DNA of 64,000 nucleotides from Trichomonas vaginalis G3 (GCF_026262505.1 NC_067208.1:372001-436000), one strand, 5' to 3'; shown: positions 17,413 through 27,830, numbered from the stretch's first letter. Numbers and translations are program-made. The notes: generated by a model from the letters alone, not told the origin.

Positions 17413-17870
17413 TTAAGGGTGTCCACCTCTTTGAATCATAGTATCAAAACCATTATTTACATATTGAATCGCATCATTAACGGTTCCTCCTTCTAAAACG
17501 GTATCAAATGGTGGAGTCCAGATTTCCTGATGATGATCATAAAATCCAGCAAAATTAACCGTATTATTAGGTAAAATATGAATCTCAGCGGTATATCTTC
17601 TATCTAAATTTGGATGCCTTATATGTATACCATTACTGCCGGATAAAATCTCAAACCTTGATTTTGTTGACGCATCAAATTATTGAAATTTCTTTCTTCA
17701 GGGGTGAATGTTCTTCTCCGTTGACGTTGTGGTGGTGGTGGTGGTCGTTGTTGCGGCTGTTGATGCTGTGGTGGGATTTGAAAAATTCGTTGTGGTTGAT
17801 TATTTGGAATCTGAAAGTTAAAACCATTTGGTATAAATCGATTTGGTTCCTTTTGTCTCTTCTGTGGCAT
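17413..17870 (-). pseudogene. Pro/Gln-rich Maverick protein, frameshifted
   Basis: It starts MPQKRQKEPNRFIPNG and runs through a Gln/Pro-rich segment (QHQQPQQRPPPPPQRQRRR). The frame is broken near 17640. The remaining half reads HPNLDRRYTAEIHILPNN, FAGFYDHHQEIW and ends FDTMIQRGGHP. An intact version would be about 150 residues. Mav2 keeps only the two ends (58785-58855). No family recognised. A nucleic-acid-binding tail is conceivable from the composition. Confidence 0.5.
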
Positions 17871-20466
17871 TTTATTAAAAATAAAATTTTAAATTGTATT
17901 AAATAAATGGCATACAACATCCATTTTCACAACATACAGCCTTAGTGTGTGCTCCTGTTAATGCAGTCTTACCGATTGTTAAGCGAGTCATTGACCCGTT
18001 TTTAAGTTGTAAATTAATATTCTGACCATCAAATATCACTTTATCATTTATTATATCCAAATAATTTTTAGGTGTTAATTGTTTATTTTGTCGTAAACTA
18101 ACTCCTTTCATTTTTTGTGCAATCTTTTTAAAATCACTTCCATCAATTGAACCGTTGAATGAAGTATAACACTTAGGCATAAAGCAACCATGTTATCACC
18201 TTGTTTCTCAATTGCTAAACCCAATAACTTCTTCTCATGTGCTTTTTCTTCAGCTTTATTCTTTAATTTAGGTTTAAATTTCTCATTAAAACAAAAGAAA
18301 TCAAAAGGTGCGAATTTGTAAATGTTTTTATCATAAAATTTTTTATCGGTTACAATTGCTTGAAATGCTTGAGTGTTAGGAAGATTTGGGTCGCCAGCGA
18401 TAGCCCAATAAGATGAATCAGTATCACCTTCAATGAAATGAAAACGATTAACATCCATGCATTTATACATAAAATCATAAATGAAAACCAAATACCAGTA
18501 TTTTGCGTTATCTAAAGTGAAGAATGCCTCTTGTAAACATGTATCACATCTATAAAATCTATCTTTAAGCATCACTTGATACGTATCTTCACCTATTTCT
18601 CTTATGTTTTTAAACTTATTTGACATACATGCAACGCGTGCCTTCTGTGCATTCATTATTTTAGTCTTTGCGTAATTTTGTGTATTCATTGCATCGTAAC
18701 CATATGATCCATTAAGTGAAATCTTGCAAAATAAACTTTTTCCTTTATTTCCTTCTAATTCAGCCTTTTGTCTTTCATTCATAAATTCGTTCGCAAATTC
18801 ATTAAAACAAGTATTTTTCGTAAATGTTAAAATTGATTGAATGTCATCAATGATAAAATGAAATCTGTCTATTAGATACCATAGATAATAAGAAGAAAAT
18901 GGTTGATATTGGTTATGTGTTGATGCTAACTGAGTTAATTTCCTCTGTTTCTGGTCAACTGGTAGATTGTTTGATTTCATGTAATTATACATAAAACCAC
19001 CAATTGTTTTTTCATCTGTGATAATATCAAAGTTTCTTATTATTGGTAAAAAGTTTATGTAATCATTAATGTATTTTTCATCAATGTGACCCTTTACTTC
19101 AGCCACGAATAAAGTATTTTTCTTCTTAATTATTCCCAGTGCTTTTGCTTTCTTTGTTGCTGTATCACAAATGATAACACCATTCAATCTTCCCGGCATA
19201 TACATTTTATGGTCAGTATATTGAATGAAATCATGAGGATTAGATGAAAATGATGAAGGATATAATGAATTAAAGTCAACTCCAACGAAATGAGTCATAA
19301 TGTTGGAAGTGTCCTCATTTGATACAGTTTTAGTTTCTGGATTATATGAAAGTTTATTAATGTGCGTGATTCCTTTAAGATTTACTCTATGTTGAACATT
19401 TGATAAACCACCAGTAATTCCATTACGGAGGATGTGATAAGCTTCAACTGAATCTAGAGTCATTGGTAAATTATTTTTTAATGCATAATTTCTTAAATTG
19501 ATTCTTAAACGTTGAACATCTTCATCTTTATTTGATTTTACGACATTGCAATAACAACACATTAACTGACAATTTTCTTTGGTATGTGGTTTTTCATTAT
19601 CGATTCTATCAATGTTGGTTTATTTACATATGTAAACGCTTTACCACACATTTTGCATTTAGATGAAAGGATTAAATCGTGATAGTATTGAAGTCATCCA
19701 TTGAAACATTGTTTTTAGTATCCCTTTCTGCTTTTTCATCTTGTTTCTTATATGAATCAATTTTATATTTCCAATACTTTTTTGTTAATTCAAAACTTGA
19801 TTCCACATTTTCTTCTTCTGGATATGTTTCGTTAGGATTGAAGTCTTATATGCTAACGCGTAACGAATCATTGATGCATTCGATGATAAAGAAAGATTAT
19901 GAAGCATGTCAATTTTATAAACAAATGTTTCTTCAATAATTTTATCAATTGGGTCAATCATAATTTCAACGTCTTTATTGCAATAATGAATAAAATATTC
20001 TAATCTATTCTCAAAATTTTTAGCATCATTGAGATATATTTGATAATCTGAATCGGATATTGTTTCTTGAGTTAATGCTGAATAAAATGAATCTTTCGTG
20101 AATGGTTCCCTTTATATAATTCATCTTCGTAATTTTCCCATGTGATGAATTGATAAGGGAAAAAGGATTTAACACGTGATTTATTGTTTCCGAAATCTTG
20201 AGTGAATTGGTCTAATGTTCCACCCGCTATATAATTTCTGATGTCAATAAATCTCAATTCATGTGGACAGTTTGTTTTCTTTACAATGATTTGCTTAAAT
20301 TGTGAAGATGAACCCAGCATTGATTTTATTTTCCATTTTGCAGTGTTTAAATCACGAAGAATTAAATTTAAATCAAACTTTCCGAATTAAAACCTATGAT
20401 ATTCACTTTATTGAATTCCTCATCTAGAAGTTCTTTAAATGCTTCTTCTGTTTTCATTTAATGTAT

Positions 20467-20499
20467 GGGACAAAGTCCCGCGTTTGGTCCGTTGCGGCT
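20467..20499 (+). repeat. Double-hairpin-type insertion in PolB (33 nt)
   Basis: It begins GGGAC-aaa-GTCCC and continues with CCG-ttg-CGG inside a longer CCGC/GCGG pairing. Mav2 at ~61437 runs straight across the site. Thirty-three nt keeps the frame. Confidence 0.7.
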
Positions 20500-20631
20500 T
20501 CATTAATTCTTCATATTGTTCAATATTTGATTTAGCAACTAATGAACAGGTTGAAAATAAAAATTCAATCCAATCAGAGATGAACGAATCACTTGATGTT
20601 AAGCAAAAATTCCTCGTAAATGTTTTATCAC

Positions 20632-20693
20632 GGTCTACGACCTCGCCGCTTCGGTCTGAAAGACCTTCAGGACTCAAAGAGTCCGTTTGCGGC
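20632..20693 (+). repeat. Nested double-hairpin micro-elements in PolB
   Basis: The outer element reads GGTC-tac-GACC, tc, GCCGC ... GCGGC. The 3-nt loop of the second hairpin (ttt in Mav2, 61572-61598) is expanded to 39 nt. The extra 36 nt contain GGTCT-gaa-AGACC and GGACTC-aaa-GAGTCC. Confidence 0.8.
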
Positions 20694-21491
20694 TTTATTT
20701 TGACAGTTGATGATACCATAAATGGTTTTAAGTAAGCGTTCAAAGTTGCACATTCAGAAAGTTGAAGTTCTTCTTTAGTCTCTAATGTTTCGAAGTCAAA
20801 AGTAATATAATATCTTGTTGTTTATAATATTCCTGCAAATTGTGAGCTAATAGCCATTATATATCTTCTGTTTCGTGATATGTGTGCATATGGTTGTTGT
20901 GTGTTTTGCAAATTGAACGTCTTTGAATTAATCTTCCATATATTTTCTTTACATTTCTCACAATGTTTTAAAAATCTTCTTTGGTTTTTCCTTTCTGGGT
21001 CATCACGGATAGAATATACTTCTTCTTTGCAAAAGGGGCAAACTTTATATCCTGTGAGTGCTTCAACGTCTGTAATTCTGTCAGCGTGAAGTTTTCCACA
21101 TGGACTCTGTGTTAATAAAATATTTACTGTTTCAAATTCTGGATCTATCATTATTGATTCACTAATGGAAAGTCTACCTTATTTATGTCTACGTCTTCTG
21201 GTTGAGGGTCACAATAATAAAAATCAATATTAACGTTTAACATTCTTGCTAACCTCTCACTTTCTGATGAAATGTCAAATCCTTCATATGCATCTATGGC
21301 TTCATTTAAATAACTTCTACGAGTTTTAGGATTAACACCATCAGGAATGTTATAGAAGCGTTTAAATAACCTTCTACCTTCGCTCTTATTTGATTATCAT
21401 TCATTTTAGCTGTTCCGTTTTTGTTCATTTATGTAAGAATAAAAAATTAAAAAATAAATAAAAATAAAGTTTATTTTTTTAAAGTCCAGGG

Positions 21492-22598
21492 CTAAAGTCC
21501 ATAAAATGAATTAAGAACACATAAATTTTTATCATCTGCGACGTGACGAATACATTTTAATTTACTCAAGAATGCGTACCCTGATACATTAAATCTAATT
21601 CCTGTCTTATTTAATTTCACAACTTTGAAAAGGAATGTATGAATAGCTATAAAATGATGAGATGATGTTTTATGGGTTGCTTCCATTTTTTCTGAAATAA
21701 ATGAATAAATATAATGTTTATAAGTTTTCATATCTTTTATATTCTTAATAACGAATGGTATAGACCTTTCAACTTCGTCTTCCTTCGGTGCTGTTCTTTC
21801 ATATGAAACATTATTAGTATCTTCAATAATGAAACCACAATCGCATAAAATTTTATATGTACCAATTGTTTCTTTTGATATTTTATCTAACAAATCAAAA
21901 ACTTTATCAACACCTGTACATTTATTTAAATAATAATTTGTGTAAATATCATGGTCTTCTTTCTTAATCGTATTTGTTGCATATGTTACATTTTTCAGTG
22001 CTTTTTTGAATTTTTCAGAATCAAGAGGAGGTGAAAGTAATATACATGGATAATCTCCATCGTCAATAAATTGTAACTTATGTTTATGAATAAATTTAGT
22101 ACCTTCTTCTGAAAGTGTTTCGTCTATTTCACCATCTAATAAATTTTGTGTTGATTCCAAAAAGTAATTTTTATATCTTTCTTCATGAGATTTTTGAACT
22201 TCTGATTCTGAAGCTGGGATATTCATTAAACCCTCTACTTCATTCTCATTATATTTTTCAACTTCTCTTAATTCCTTAATTTTTTCATCTATTTCATCTC
22301 TTATTTTTTCCAGTCTTTCAATTTCATCATATTCATCATCTTTAATCCGTTCTTCATAATATTCAGGGAAAACATCAGGTTCTTTAGGTTTTTCTTCTTC
22401 AGATGTGGGATATAAGAAATTTATAACATCATCTTTATTCATTTTTCCATCATAATCTAAATCATTTAATAACTCCGCGAATTTTTGACAATTTCTTAAA
22501 TAATATTTATTAACTTCATAACTCGCCTCCTCTAATATATCCTTTATTTCCTCGTTTGTGAATCCCAATTTTTTAACGTCGTTAGTCTTGACACTCAT
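21492..22598 (-). CDS. Unknown acidic Maverick protein with EF-hand-like loop
   Basis: 368 residues counted from the ATG at 22598. An upstream in-frame ATG at 22604 exists only because of one base change from the left TIR, so I prefer 22598. Residues ~47-60 contain DLDYDGKMNKDD, which fits the 12-residue EF-hand loop. An acidic Glu-rich coiled coil follows (~90-125, ERLEKIRDEIDEKIKELREV). The C-terminal half is alpha/beta with LQFIDDGDYPCILLSPPL and ends LSKLKCIRHVADDKNLCVLN. No family is recognised. It is the first gene inward from the right TIR and shares promoter and start with the left inward gene. No counterpart lies within the visible part of Mav2. Confidence 0.6.
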   Translation of the reverse strand: MSVKTNDVKKLGFTNEEIKDILEEASYEVNKYYLRNCQKFAELLNDLDYDGKMNKDDVINFLYPTSEEEKPKEPDVFPEYYEERIKDDEYDEIERLEKIRDEIDEKIKELREVEKYNENEVEGLMNIPASESEVQKSHEERYKNYFLESTQNLLDGEIDETLSEEGTKFIHKHKLQFIDDGDYPCILLSPPLDSEKFKKALKNVTYATNTIKKEDHDIYTNYYLNKCTGVDKVFDLLDKISKETIGTYKILCDCGFIIEDTNNVSYERTAPKEDEVERSIPFVIKNIKDMKTYKHYIYSFISEKMEATHKTSSHHFIAIHTFLFKVVKLNKTGIRFNVSGYAFLSKLKCIRHVADDKNLCVLNSFYGL

Positions 22599-23440
22599 TT
22601 TCATACGAATTAAAAAAATAAATTATTCAAAAAATGTAAGACATGAATTTTTAAAGTTTATTTTTTTATTTTTTTTTTTTTTTTATGGTAGTGAATCTTT
22701 CATTCATGAAATAATTATTTTAATTTCTTTTACTCTCTCATACATACTAGATTTGAAGAATTCAGAACTTTTACCATAATCCCTAAATGTTTTCTTATCC
22801 CTAACGTGTGCCAGTTATTATATGAAACTGAATAAACTTTATCTTTATCTTTACACCTTTCATCACTTCCAATATATTTATATCTCAGTTTTGATTTAGC
22901 ATTTTCATATTCATTAGCGTTTAATAATTCGCAGTCTTCCTTTTTAAATTGATGTTTAAGATATTCAGGATTTAATACTCTACGTTTATATGCTCCTAAC
23001 TTAGTTCTAAAGGTTTTTCTACAAAATTTAGGAATTCCATCCTCTTTAATGTCATCAATGATTTCCATTTCATTATTTTCAATTTCTTCTTCTCGTTTAT
23101 GAGGTCTTTGATTATGACTCCATTGATTCCATGAAATTAAATATTCTTTATCATTATATTTATACTTCATTAGCTTATTTTGGCTTTCATATTCATTTAA
23201 TAATTCACAATCTTCATTTTTAAATTGAAGTTTAACCCATTCAGGATTTAAACAATGTTTAATTAATCGCGGAATATCTGACATCATCTATATATAGCTT
23301 CTTTTATAAAAGATAAAAAATAAATTATTTTAAAATTAATGTTAATTTTTTTAATGTGTTTATAAATAAATATATTTTAATGCATCGTCTATATATAGAT
23401 GTAACAAAAAAAGTCACTAAACCCGCACTCATATACTACT
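22592..23440. repeat. Right terminal inverted repeat of Mav1
   Basis: Reverse complement of 4371-5224 with few differences. The main ones are length variation in the A/T tract and one missing G inside the TIR gene. High identity of the two arms points to recent insertion or arm homogenisation. Confidence 0.92.
22730..23287 (-). pseudogene. Right-TIR copy of the tandem-domain protein, frameshifted C-terminus
   Basis: Matches 4524-5114, including both domains, with one Thr-to-Ser change. A GGGG run is GGG here, which shifts the frame after residue ~168, so the last ~28 residues are replaced by an unrelated tail and the ORF ends at 185. The core domains remain intact, so the product may still work. 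Confidence 0.6.
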
Positions 23441-23446
23441 TTTCGT
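23441..23446. repeat. Target-site duplication of Mav1, right copy (TTTCGT)
   Basis: Identical to 4365-4370 and directly abuts the right element end. Confidence 0.9.
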
Positions 23447-23458
23447 TATAAATTTTGT

Positions 23459-26400
23459 ATGGATGAGAATGAGAGGACTCGTGTGATCAAGTTTGGTATA
23501 ATTGATGAGTATGACTTGACACGTGGGTCCTCTTGCTATCATTCTCTCTTGAAAATTGGTGAATTTGAGCACATCGCAGTCACTCCGAAAAATTTTATCA
23601 TGTTTAACTCAGGAAAATTCAAGAAATCATATGATATTAAGTCAATATGCGCTAAATACATCAAATCACACCACATAATAGTATCAATTACTCCAAATCC
23701 AAATAGAATACAAATTTTCCTCATCACAAATCTTTATCAGCCTATATATACTAGTGAACCAATTGATCAAGTAGGTATTTGTCATATCATTTTCTCTGAG
23801 AAGCATCAAATAATCTTTACTCTAGGTATAGGAATCAAATCATGGCTTCTCGAAAAATCATATACTCGAGAGGGAAATGCAAAAATAAACACAGGATTTA
23901 GAGTCACATTCTTAAAATCATTCGCTTTGAACTATATGGCTCCATTACTTACAAATCCTTGTTGGATTGAATCTAAATCACAACTCGTACTGCCATCGAA
24001 AGATGGTATTATTTGTTTTGATGCAGATGGAAACATGTTGAAATGTCCTATATCTCTTAATTCCGAAAAATTTACATTGTATTTGTACAATGAAAACACA
24101 AACAAAGCACTAACTAGTGATGGCGATCAAGGTGTTTGTCTCTGGAACAAACATGGCCGCTTAAAATACCATTTTACATCAGTTACTAAACCAATTTACA
24201 TTGCTTATCAAATGACTAATGAATTTTACATTATTTACGATAGTTCTGCTTTCATTAGTATCTTTGATATCAAAACAGGCCGAGTTTTCCCATTAGTTAA
24301 ACTTGATGCACCACCTTTACATATCTTTTTCGAACGCGAAAGAGGTAAATCAACTATGTTGTTTGTTTTCCAACGAAACAAAGCAAAAGCATACCGAGTT
24401 GTCATTCCATGGTCACTTTGGCGTAAAGTCACAACAGAACCTCTTAAGATCACACGTTGTCCTAAAGCTAATGGTGCAGCACGAATTGCAGTTTTATTAA
24501 AAGATGCATCGATCCAATTGTTTTCTCCTGTTACACGAAATTTGTTGAGTTTATGTCATGCACGAATCACCGGATTCCCTATTTCAGTCTTAGTTGATCG
24601 CGGTATGCAAAACATGGCTAAATCAAGAGACCAATTATTTGTCACATTTGACAATGGTCTCTTAGCAGTTTTTGGCACTAATGGTCAATTAATGGAACCA
24701 GTATTGATGGTTGACATCAAAGCTACATGTTGTGCATTGTCAATGTTTTGTCATAAATGGTGTCTTTTGATTGGTACATCTAAAGGAGACATCATTATTT
24801 ACGAGTACCGAAAATTACGGTTTTTGAAACGTATTGGTCAAAAAAGAGAAATGATTTATGAAATTTTACATCATGATGATACTAACTCATTTTTTGTTAG
24901 TTACCAAGATGTCATTGTTCGATACAACACAGAAACAGGAAATATTGATGAAGAAGTCAACTGTCAACATGGGATTATTTCAAGTGTTTGTGGTTATAAC
25001 ATTGTTATCGGATATGAAGATGGAACATTTAATATTTTTAGGATTACACAAAAAAATCTTCAACAAATCCATGGAAGAGAGAAACCATTACATAAAGGAA
25101 AAGTTACAGGAATCACCGCAGGAATATCATTCTTTGTAACAAGTGGATATGATGGATCAGTTTTAGTTTGGTCAAATGATTGTGAAGTTTTAGTTCAACT
25201 TATTTTGCCACTTCCTATTTTATCTGTTGCATTTCTTAATGGTAAACGAGGACTTTTGATTGGAACACCATCCGAAATCATGATTGTTAATGGTTCATCT
25301 CTTTTTGGTATCCAAGTTGATCCAGAAGATCCTCTTTTCGACAACTTCGACCGATTGAAAGATCAAATGAACGGTATTTTCCAGTTGTTTGATGATTTCG
25401 ATCATTGTGAAGAAGAAGACATCAATTTTCTTTTTGAACGAAACAAAGAAGAAAACGAAGAAGAAGAATCAGACAACAGCGAATTTGAATTTGATATTGA
25501 TATTGATGCAAAACATCAATGGGTTCCAAACTTTGTTAAGATTGAACCTATTTACATAGACAAACCACAAAGAAAGAAAAAAGTCACAATAGAGAATAAT
25601 AATAACAATAACAATAATAATAAGAAAGAAGATGAAGAAGAATGGAGAGATGCTATGGGTCGATCAATGAAAGATTTGATTGACTTGAAAGAAATGGAGA
25701 TGATTATGGACGAATTAGAAAAAGCTAAAGAAACAGAACAAAAAGAAGACAAAGAAAGAGAAAAATCAATTGAAGAAGAAGAACAATATGAAGAGGAAGA
25801 TTTATATGAATATGTTTCAGAAGAAGATGAAATATATGAAAAAGAAATTAATAAATCTCCTTCGAAAGTTTCATCTCGTATTAGTGAAAAGAGATCAAAA
25901 TCAACAGTTAAGTCCAATCTTGATAAAGTAAAAGAAGATAAAAACACTGAAGGAAAAACAACACCAAAGAAATCTCCAAAATTCAAGAAAGGAGAAAATA
26001 TTTCATCTCATTCCGCTAAAACAATGAGAGAAAATAGTTCATCTTTATCACAAATTTCAGGAAACAATTCATCACTTTCTAATTTGATGAGATCTTCAAA
26101 ATCAGTTGTTTCTGATATCGAAAAATCAACAAGATCATCAAAAGCACCAGCAAGTTTATCTTCTCTTTCTCTTTCTCTTTCTAATTCAAATCCTAATTCT
26201 AATTCTAATTCTAATTCTCCATCAAAATCAAATTCAGATTCACAAAAATCATCTAAAACAAATTCAAAAAAATCAAATAAAAATTCATCAGAGCAAAATT
26301 TTTCACCAAAATCTGAAGAAAAACTTTCCAAAAAATCAACAAATGTTGATCAAAAATCTTCAACAAATAATGGTCAGAAACAATTAAAGAATGTCTCTGT

Positions 26401-27796
26401 TAATAATCAAAAACTTCCAAAGAGAATTCCTCCAATAAATTCACCAAGAATTAATCAAAGACAAAATCAAAATCAGAATCAAGTTGTAAGAAAATCAATT
26501 GTAAAAAGTGATAATACTAATAATGAAAGTGCAGTAGTTTCTGAAGTCAAACTTGAATTTCCTTCATCAAAATATGGAGGATTGATGGAAAGTGAAGTTT
26601 CAAATGAATTACCAAACAACAGAATTGAAATTGAAACTCAACTTCCTAAATCAATCAACAAAAAGAATAAAAACAAAACATCTAAAGGAGAACGAACTCC
26701 AATTTTACATACAAAAGAAATTGGAATGACAACAAATAAAAATAAAAACAAAAGCAAAAACAAAAATAAAAATGAAAATGAAAATCCAGATGTTGTTTTT
26801 GTTGATGATCGAAAGATTGATATGTTGATGAAATCAATGAAATCATTTACAGGAAATGAAGAAAACATTGAAGACAATTTCGAAGTGAATTCACCTAAAA
26901 TCATATCATCAAAGAATCCAAGAAGAAAAATGAAACAAATTCAAGAAAATTTATCTTCATCTCCATCTAAATCAAGTGTCATCAGAATGATCAAAGAATC
27001 AGATTCAACAAAGAATTTTAGAATCAGAGAACCACAAATGAAAGGAGAAAATTCACATATTAATGAAAACGAACCATTTATCAGACAACGAAATCCAAGA
27101 CATGTCATATTACATAACACTAAACGAGTTGTCAATCCAGATATTGACATCAGAGAATATATTCCAGCACAATTTTATTTGGACAAGAAATTTTTGAGCA
27201 AATTCATTGACATTCATGATTCTGAAGTCCAACAATTTCTGAGACGCCTTGCATGTTTCCATGGTGCTTCATTTGATATTACAGATAACAATAACGATGA
27301 CAATGCCAATGCCAATGAGAATGATAATGATGATGAATTAATCTATCAAACTGATAATGAATCAAGAAAAGAAGAAAGTATTGAAAACAAACTTAATTAT
27401 ATTAAAGAAATCAAAGAATATTTGATTAAATATTCACCACATAAACCAAGAGTTTTCAATAAACCAAACTTGAATTACGATTCCGAAAACTATTACAATT
27501 ATGAACGTAAACATGACATTGTCAATCATCATCCTCGACGAATCAGTGTTCAAGAACGATCTGCGAAACTCCAACATTTGCAAGATATTGAAAACGAAGA
27601 CAAAGGAAAGTCGAAATTTAAACCATTTGTTGATTTTGGATTTAAGAAAGAATCATTAAGTGACATTTCACATATATTTGAACGTGCAAACAAGAAGATG
27701 AGAGCCTCTGCACAATCACAACGATCTCGAAAGATCGAAAAACCAATTAAGTTGATTAATTCACCTAGATCTAGCGTCAGATCCGGAAAAGTATAA
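23459..27796 (+). CDS. WD40-like repeat protein with long low-complexity tail (1445 aa)
   Basis: Residues 1 to ~640 alternate strands in the manner of WD40 beta-propeller repeats: GVCLWNKHGRLKYHF, FISIFDIKTGRVFPL, LLIGTSKGDIIIYEYRK, TSGYDGSVLVWSND. No sequence is clear enough to name an orthologue. Residues ~650-1230 are low complexity: Glu/Asp blocks, an Asn run, Ser-Asn repeats and Lys-Asn repeats. The last ~180 residues are more ordered (REYIPAQFYLDKKFLSKFI, VQQFLRRLACFHGASFDI) and recur as fragments downstream. It is probably a trichomonad scaffold protein, perhaps cytoskeletal or ciliary, which is a guess. Mav1 lies 18 bp upstream of the ATG and has displaced the original promoter. Confidence 0.75.
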   Translation: MDENERTRVIKFGIIDEYDLTRGSSCYHSLLKIGEFEHIAVTPKNFIMFNSGKFKKSYDIKSICAKYIKSHHIIVSITPNPNRIQIFLITNLYQPIYTSEPIDQVGICHIIFSEKHQIIFTLGIGIKSWLLEKSYTREGNAKINTGFRVTFLKSFALNYMAPLLTNPCWIESKSQLVLPSKDGIICFDADGNMLKCPISLNSEKFTLYLYNENTNKALTSDGDQGVCLWNKHGRLKYHFTSVTKPIYIAYQMTNEFYIIYDSSAFISIFDIKTGRVFPLVKLDAPPLHIFFERERGKSTMLFVFQRNKAKAYRVVIPWSLWRKVTTEPLKITRCPKANGAARIAVLLKDASIQLFSPVTRNLLSLCHARITGFPISVLVDRGMQNMAKSRDQLFVTFDNGLLAVFGTNGQLMEPVLMVDIKATCCALSMFCHKWCLLIGTSKGDIIIYEYRKLRFLKRIGQKREMIYEILHHDDTNSFFVSYQDVIVRYNTETGNIDEEVNCQHGIISSVCGYNIVIGYEDGTFNIFRITQKNLQQIHGREKPLHKGKVTGITAGISFFVTSGYDGSVLVWSNDCEVLVQLILPLPILSVAFLNGKRGLLIGTPSEIMIVNGSSLFGIQVDPEDPLFDNFDRLKDQMNGIFQLFDDFDHCEEEDINFLFERNKEENEEEESDNSEFEFDIDIDAKHQWVPNFVKIEPIYIDKPQRKKKVTIENNNNNNNNNKKEDEEEWRDAMGRSMKDLIDLKEMEMIMDELEKAKETEQKEDKEREKSIEEEEQYEEEDLYEYVSEEDEIYEKEINKSPSKVSSRISEKRSKSTVKSNLDKVKEDKNTEGKTTPKKSPKFKKGENISSHSAKTMRENSSSLSQISGNNSSLSNLMRSSKSVVSDIEKSTRSSKAPASLSSLSLSLSNSNPNSNSNSNSPSKSNSDSQKSSKTNSKKSNKNSSEQNFSPKSEEKLSKKSTNVDQKSSTNNGQKQLKNVSVNNQKLPKRIPPINSPRINQRQNQNQNQVVRKSIVKSDNTNNESAVVSEVKLEFPSSKYGGLMESEVSNELPNNRIEIETQLPKSINKKNKNKTSKGERTPILHTKEIGMTTNKNKNKSKNKNKNENENPDVVFVDDRKIDMLMKSMKSFTGNEENIEDNFEVNSPKIISSKNPRRKMKQIQENLSSSPSKSSVIRMIKESDSTKNFRIREPQMKGENSHINENEPFIRQRNPRHVILHNTKRVVNPDIDIREYIPAQFYLDKKFLSKFIDIHDSEVQQFLRRLACFHGASFDITDNNNDDNANANENDNDDELIYQTDNESRKEESIENKLNYIKEIKEYLIKYSPHKPRVFNKPNLNYDSENYYNYERKHDIVNHHPRRISVQERSAKLQHLQDIENEDKGKSKFKPFVDFGFKKESLSDISHIFERANKKMRASAQSQRSRKIEKPIKLINSPRSSVRSGKV

Positions 27797-27830
27797 TATT
27801 ATTTGATATTAATATTTTATAGACATAATT

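Larger units (their letters stand above)
17899..21428 (-). pseudogene. Protein-primed family B DNA polymerase, multiply frameshifted
   Basis: About 1175 codons in pieces. From the N-terminus: MNKNGTAKMNDNQ at 21428; a Cys4 zinc knuckle (CPFCKEE, HCEKC) near 21.0 kb; exonuclease motif FDFETLE near 20.79 kb; an Exo-like FIDIRNYI segment at 20.25 kb; and an HNH-like insert (CKMCGK, LDRIDN, CQLMCCYCN) near 19.6 kb. Then come motif A DFNSLYPSS (~19.27 kb), motif B KISLNGSYGYD (~18.72 kb) and motif C GDTDSSYW (~18.42 kb). The C-terminal block resumes at PKCYTSFNGS after a lost base near 18180. Breaks include a TAA before the Exo I motif and several single-base shifts. Two double-hairpin elements lie in the Exo region. 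The enzyme replicates the element from a terminal-protein primer. Confidence 0.8.
4371..23440. mobile_element. Complete Maverick/Polinton DNA transposon (Mav1, 19,070 bp)
   Basis: It is bounded by inverted AGTAGTATATGAGTGCGGG ends, ~850-bp TIRs and a perfect 6-bp TSD. It encodes the diagnostic set: capsid protein, A32-like ATPase, DDE integrase and protein-primed PolB. The virion module runs mostly rightward at 5.2-14.4 kb, and the replication and integration genes run leftward at 15.5-22.6 kb. I found no adenovirus-type cysteine protease, which many Polintons have. PolB and at least three other genes are frameshifted, so this copy looks non-autonomous unless the indels are sequencing errors. 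Confidence 0.95.

Noticed and set aside
22599-22604. ATG at 22604 as start of the EF-hand-like gene
   Set aside because: The equivalent left-TIR position is AAG; the conserved start shared by both ends is ATGAGTG at 22598.
26106-26904. ORFs rich in Leu/Ile/Gln or Phe/Glu opposite or alongside the WD40-like gene tail
   Set aside because: Frame shadows of its Ser-Asn and Lys-Asn low-complexity repeats.
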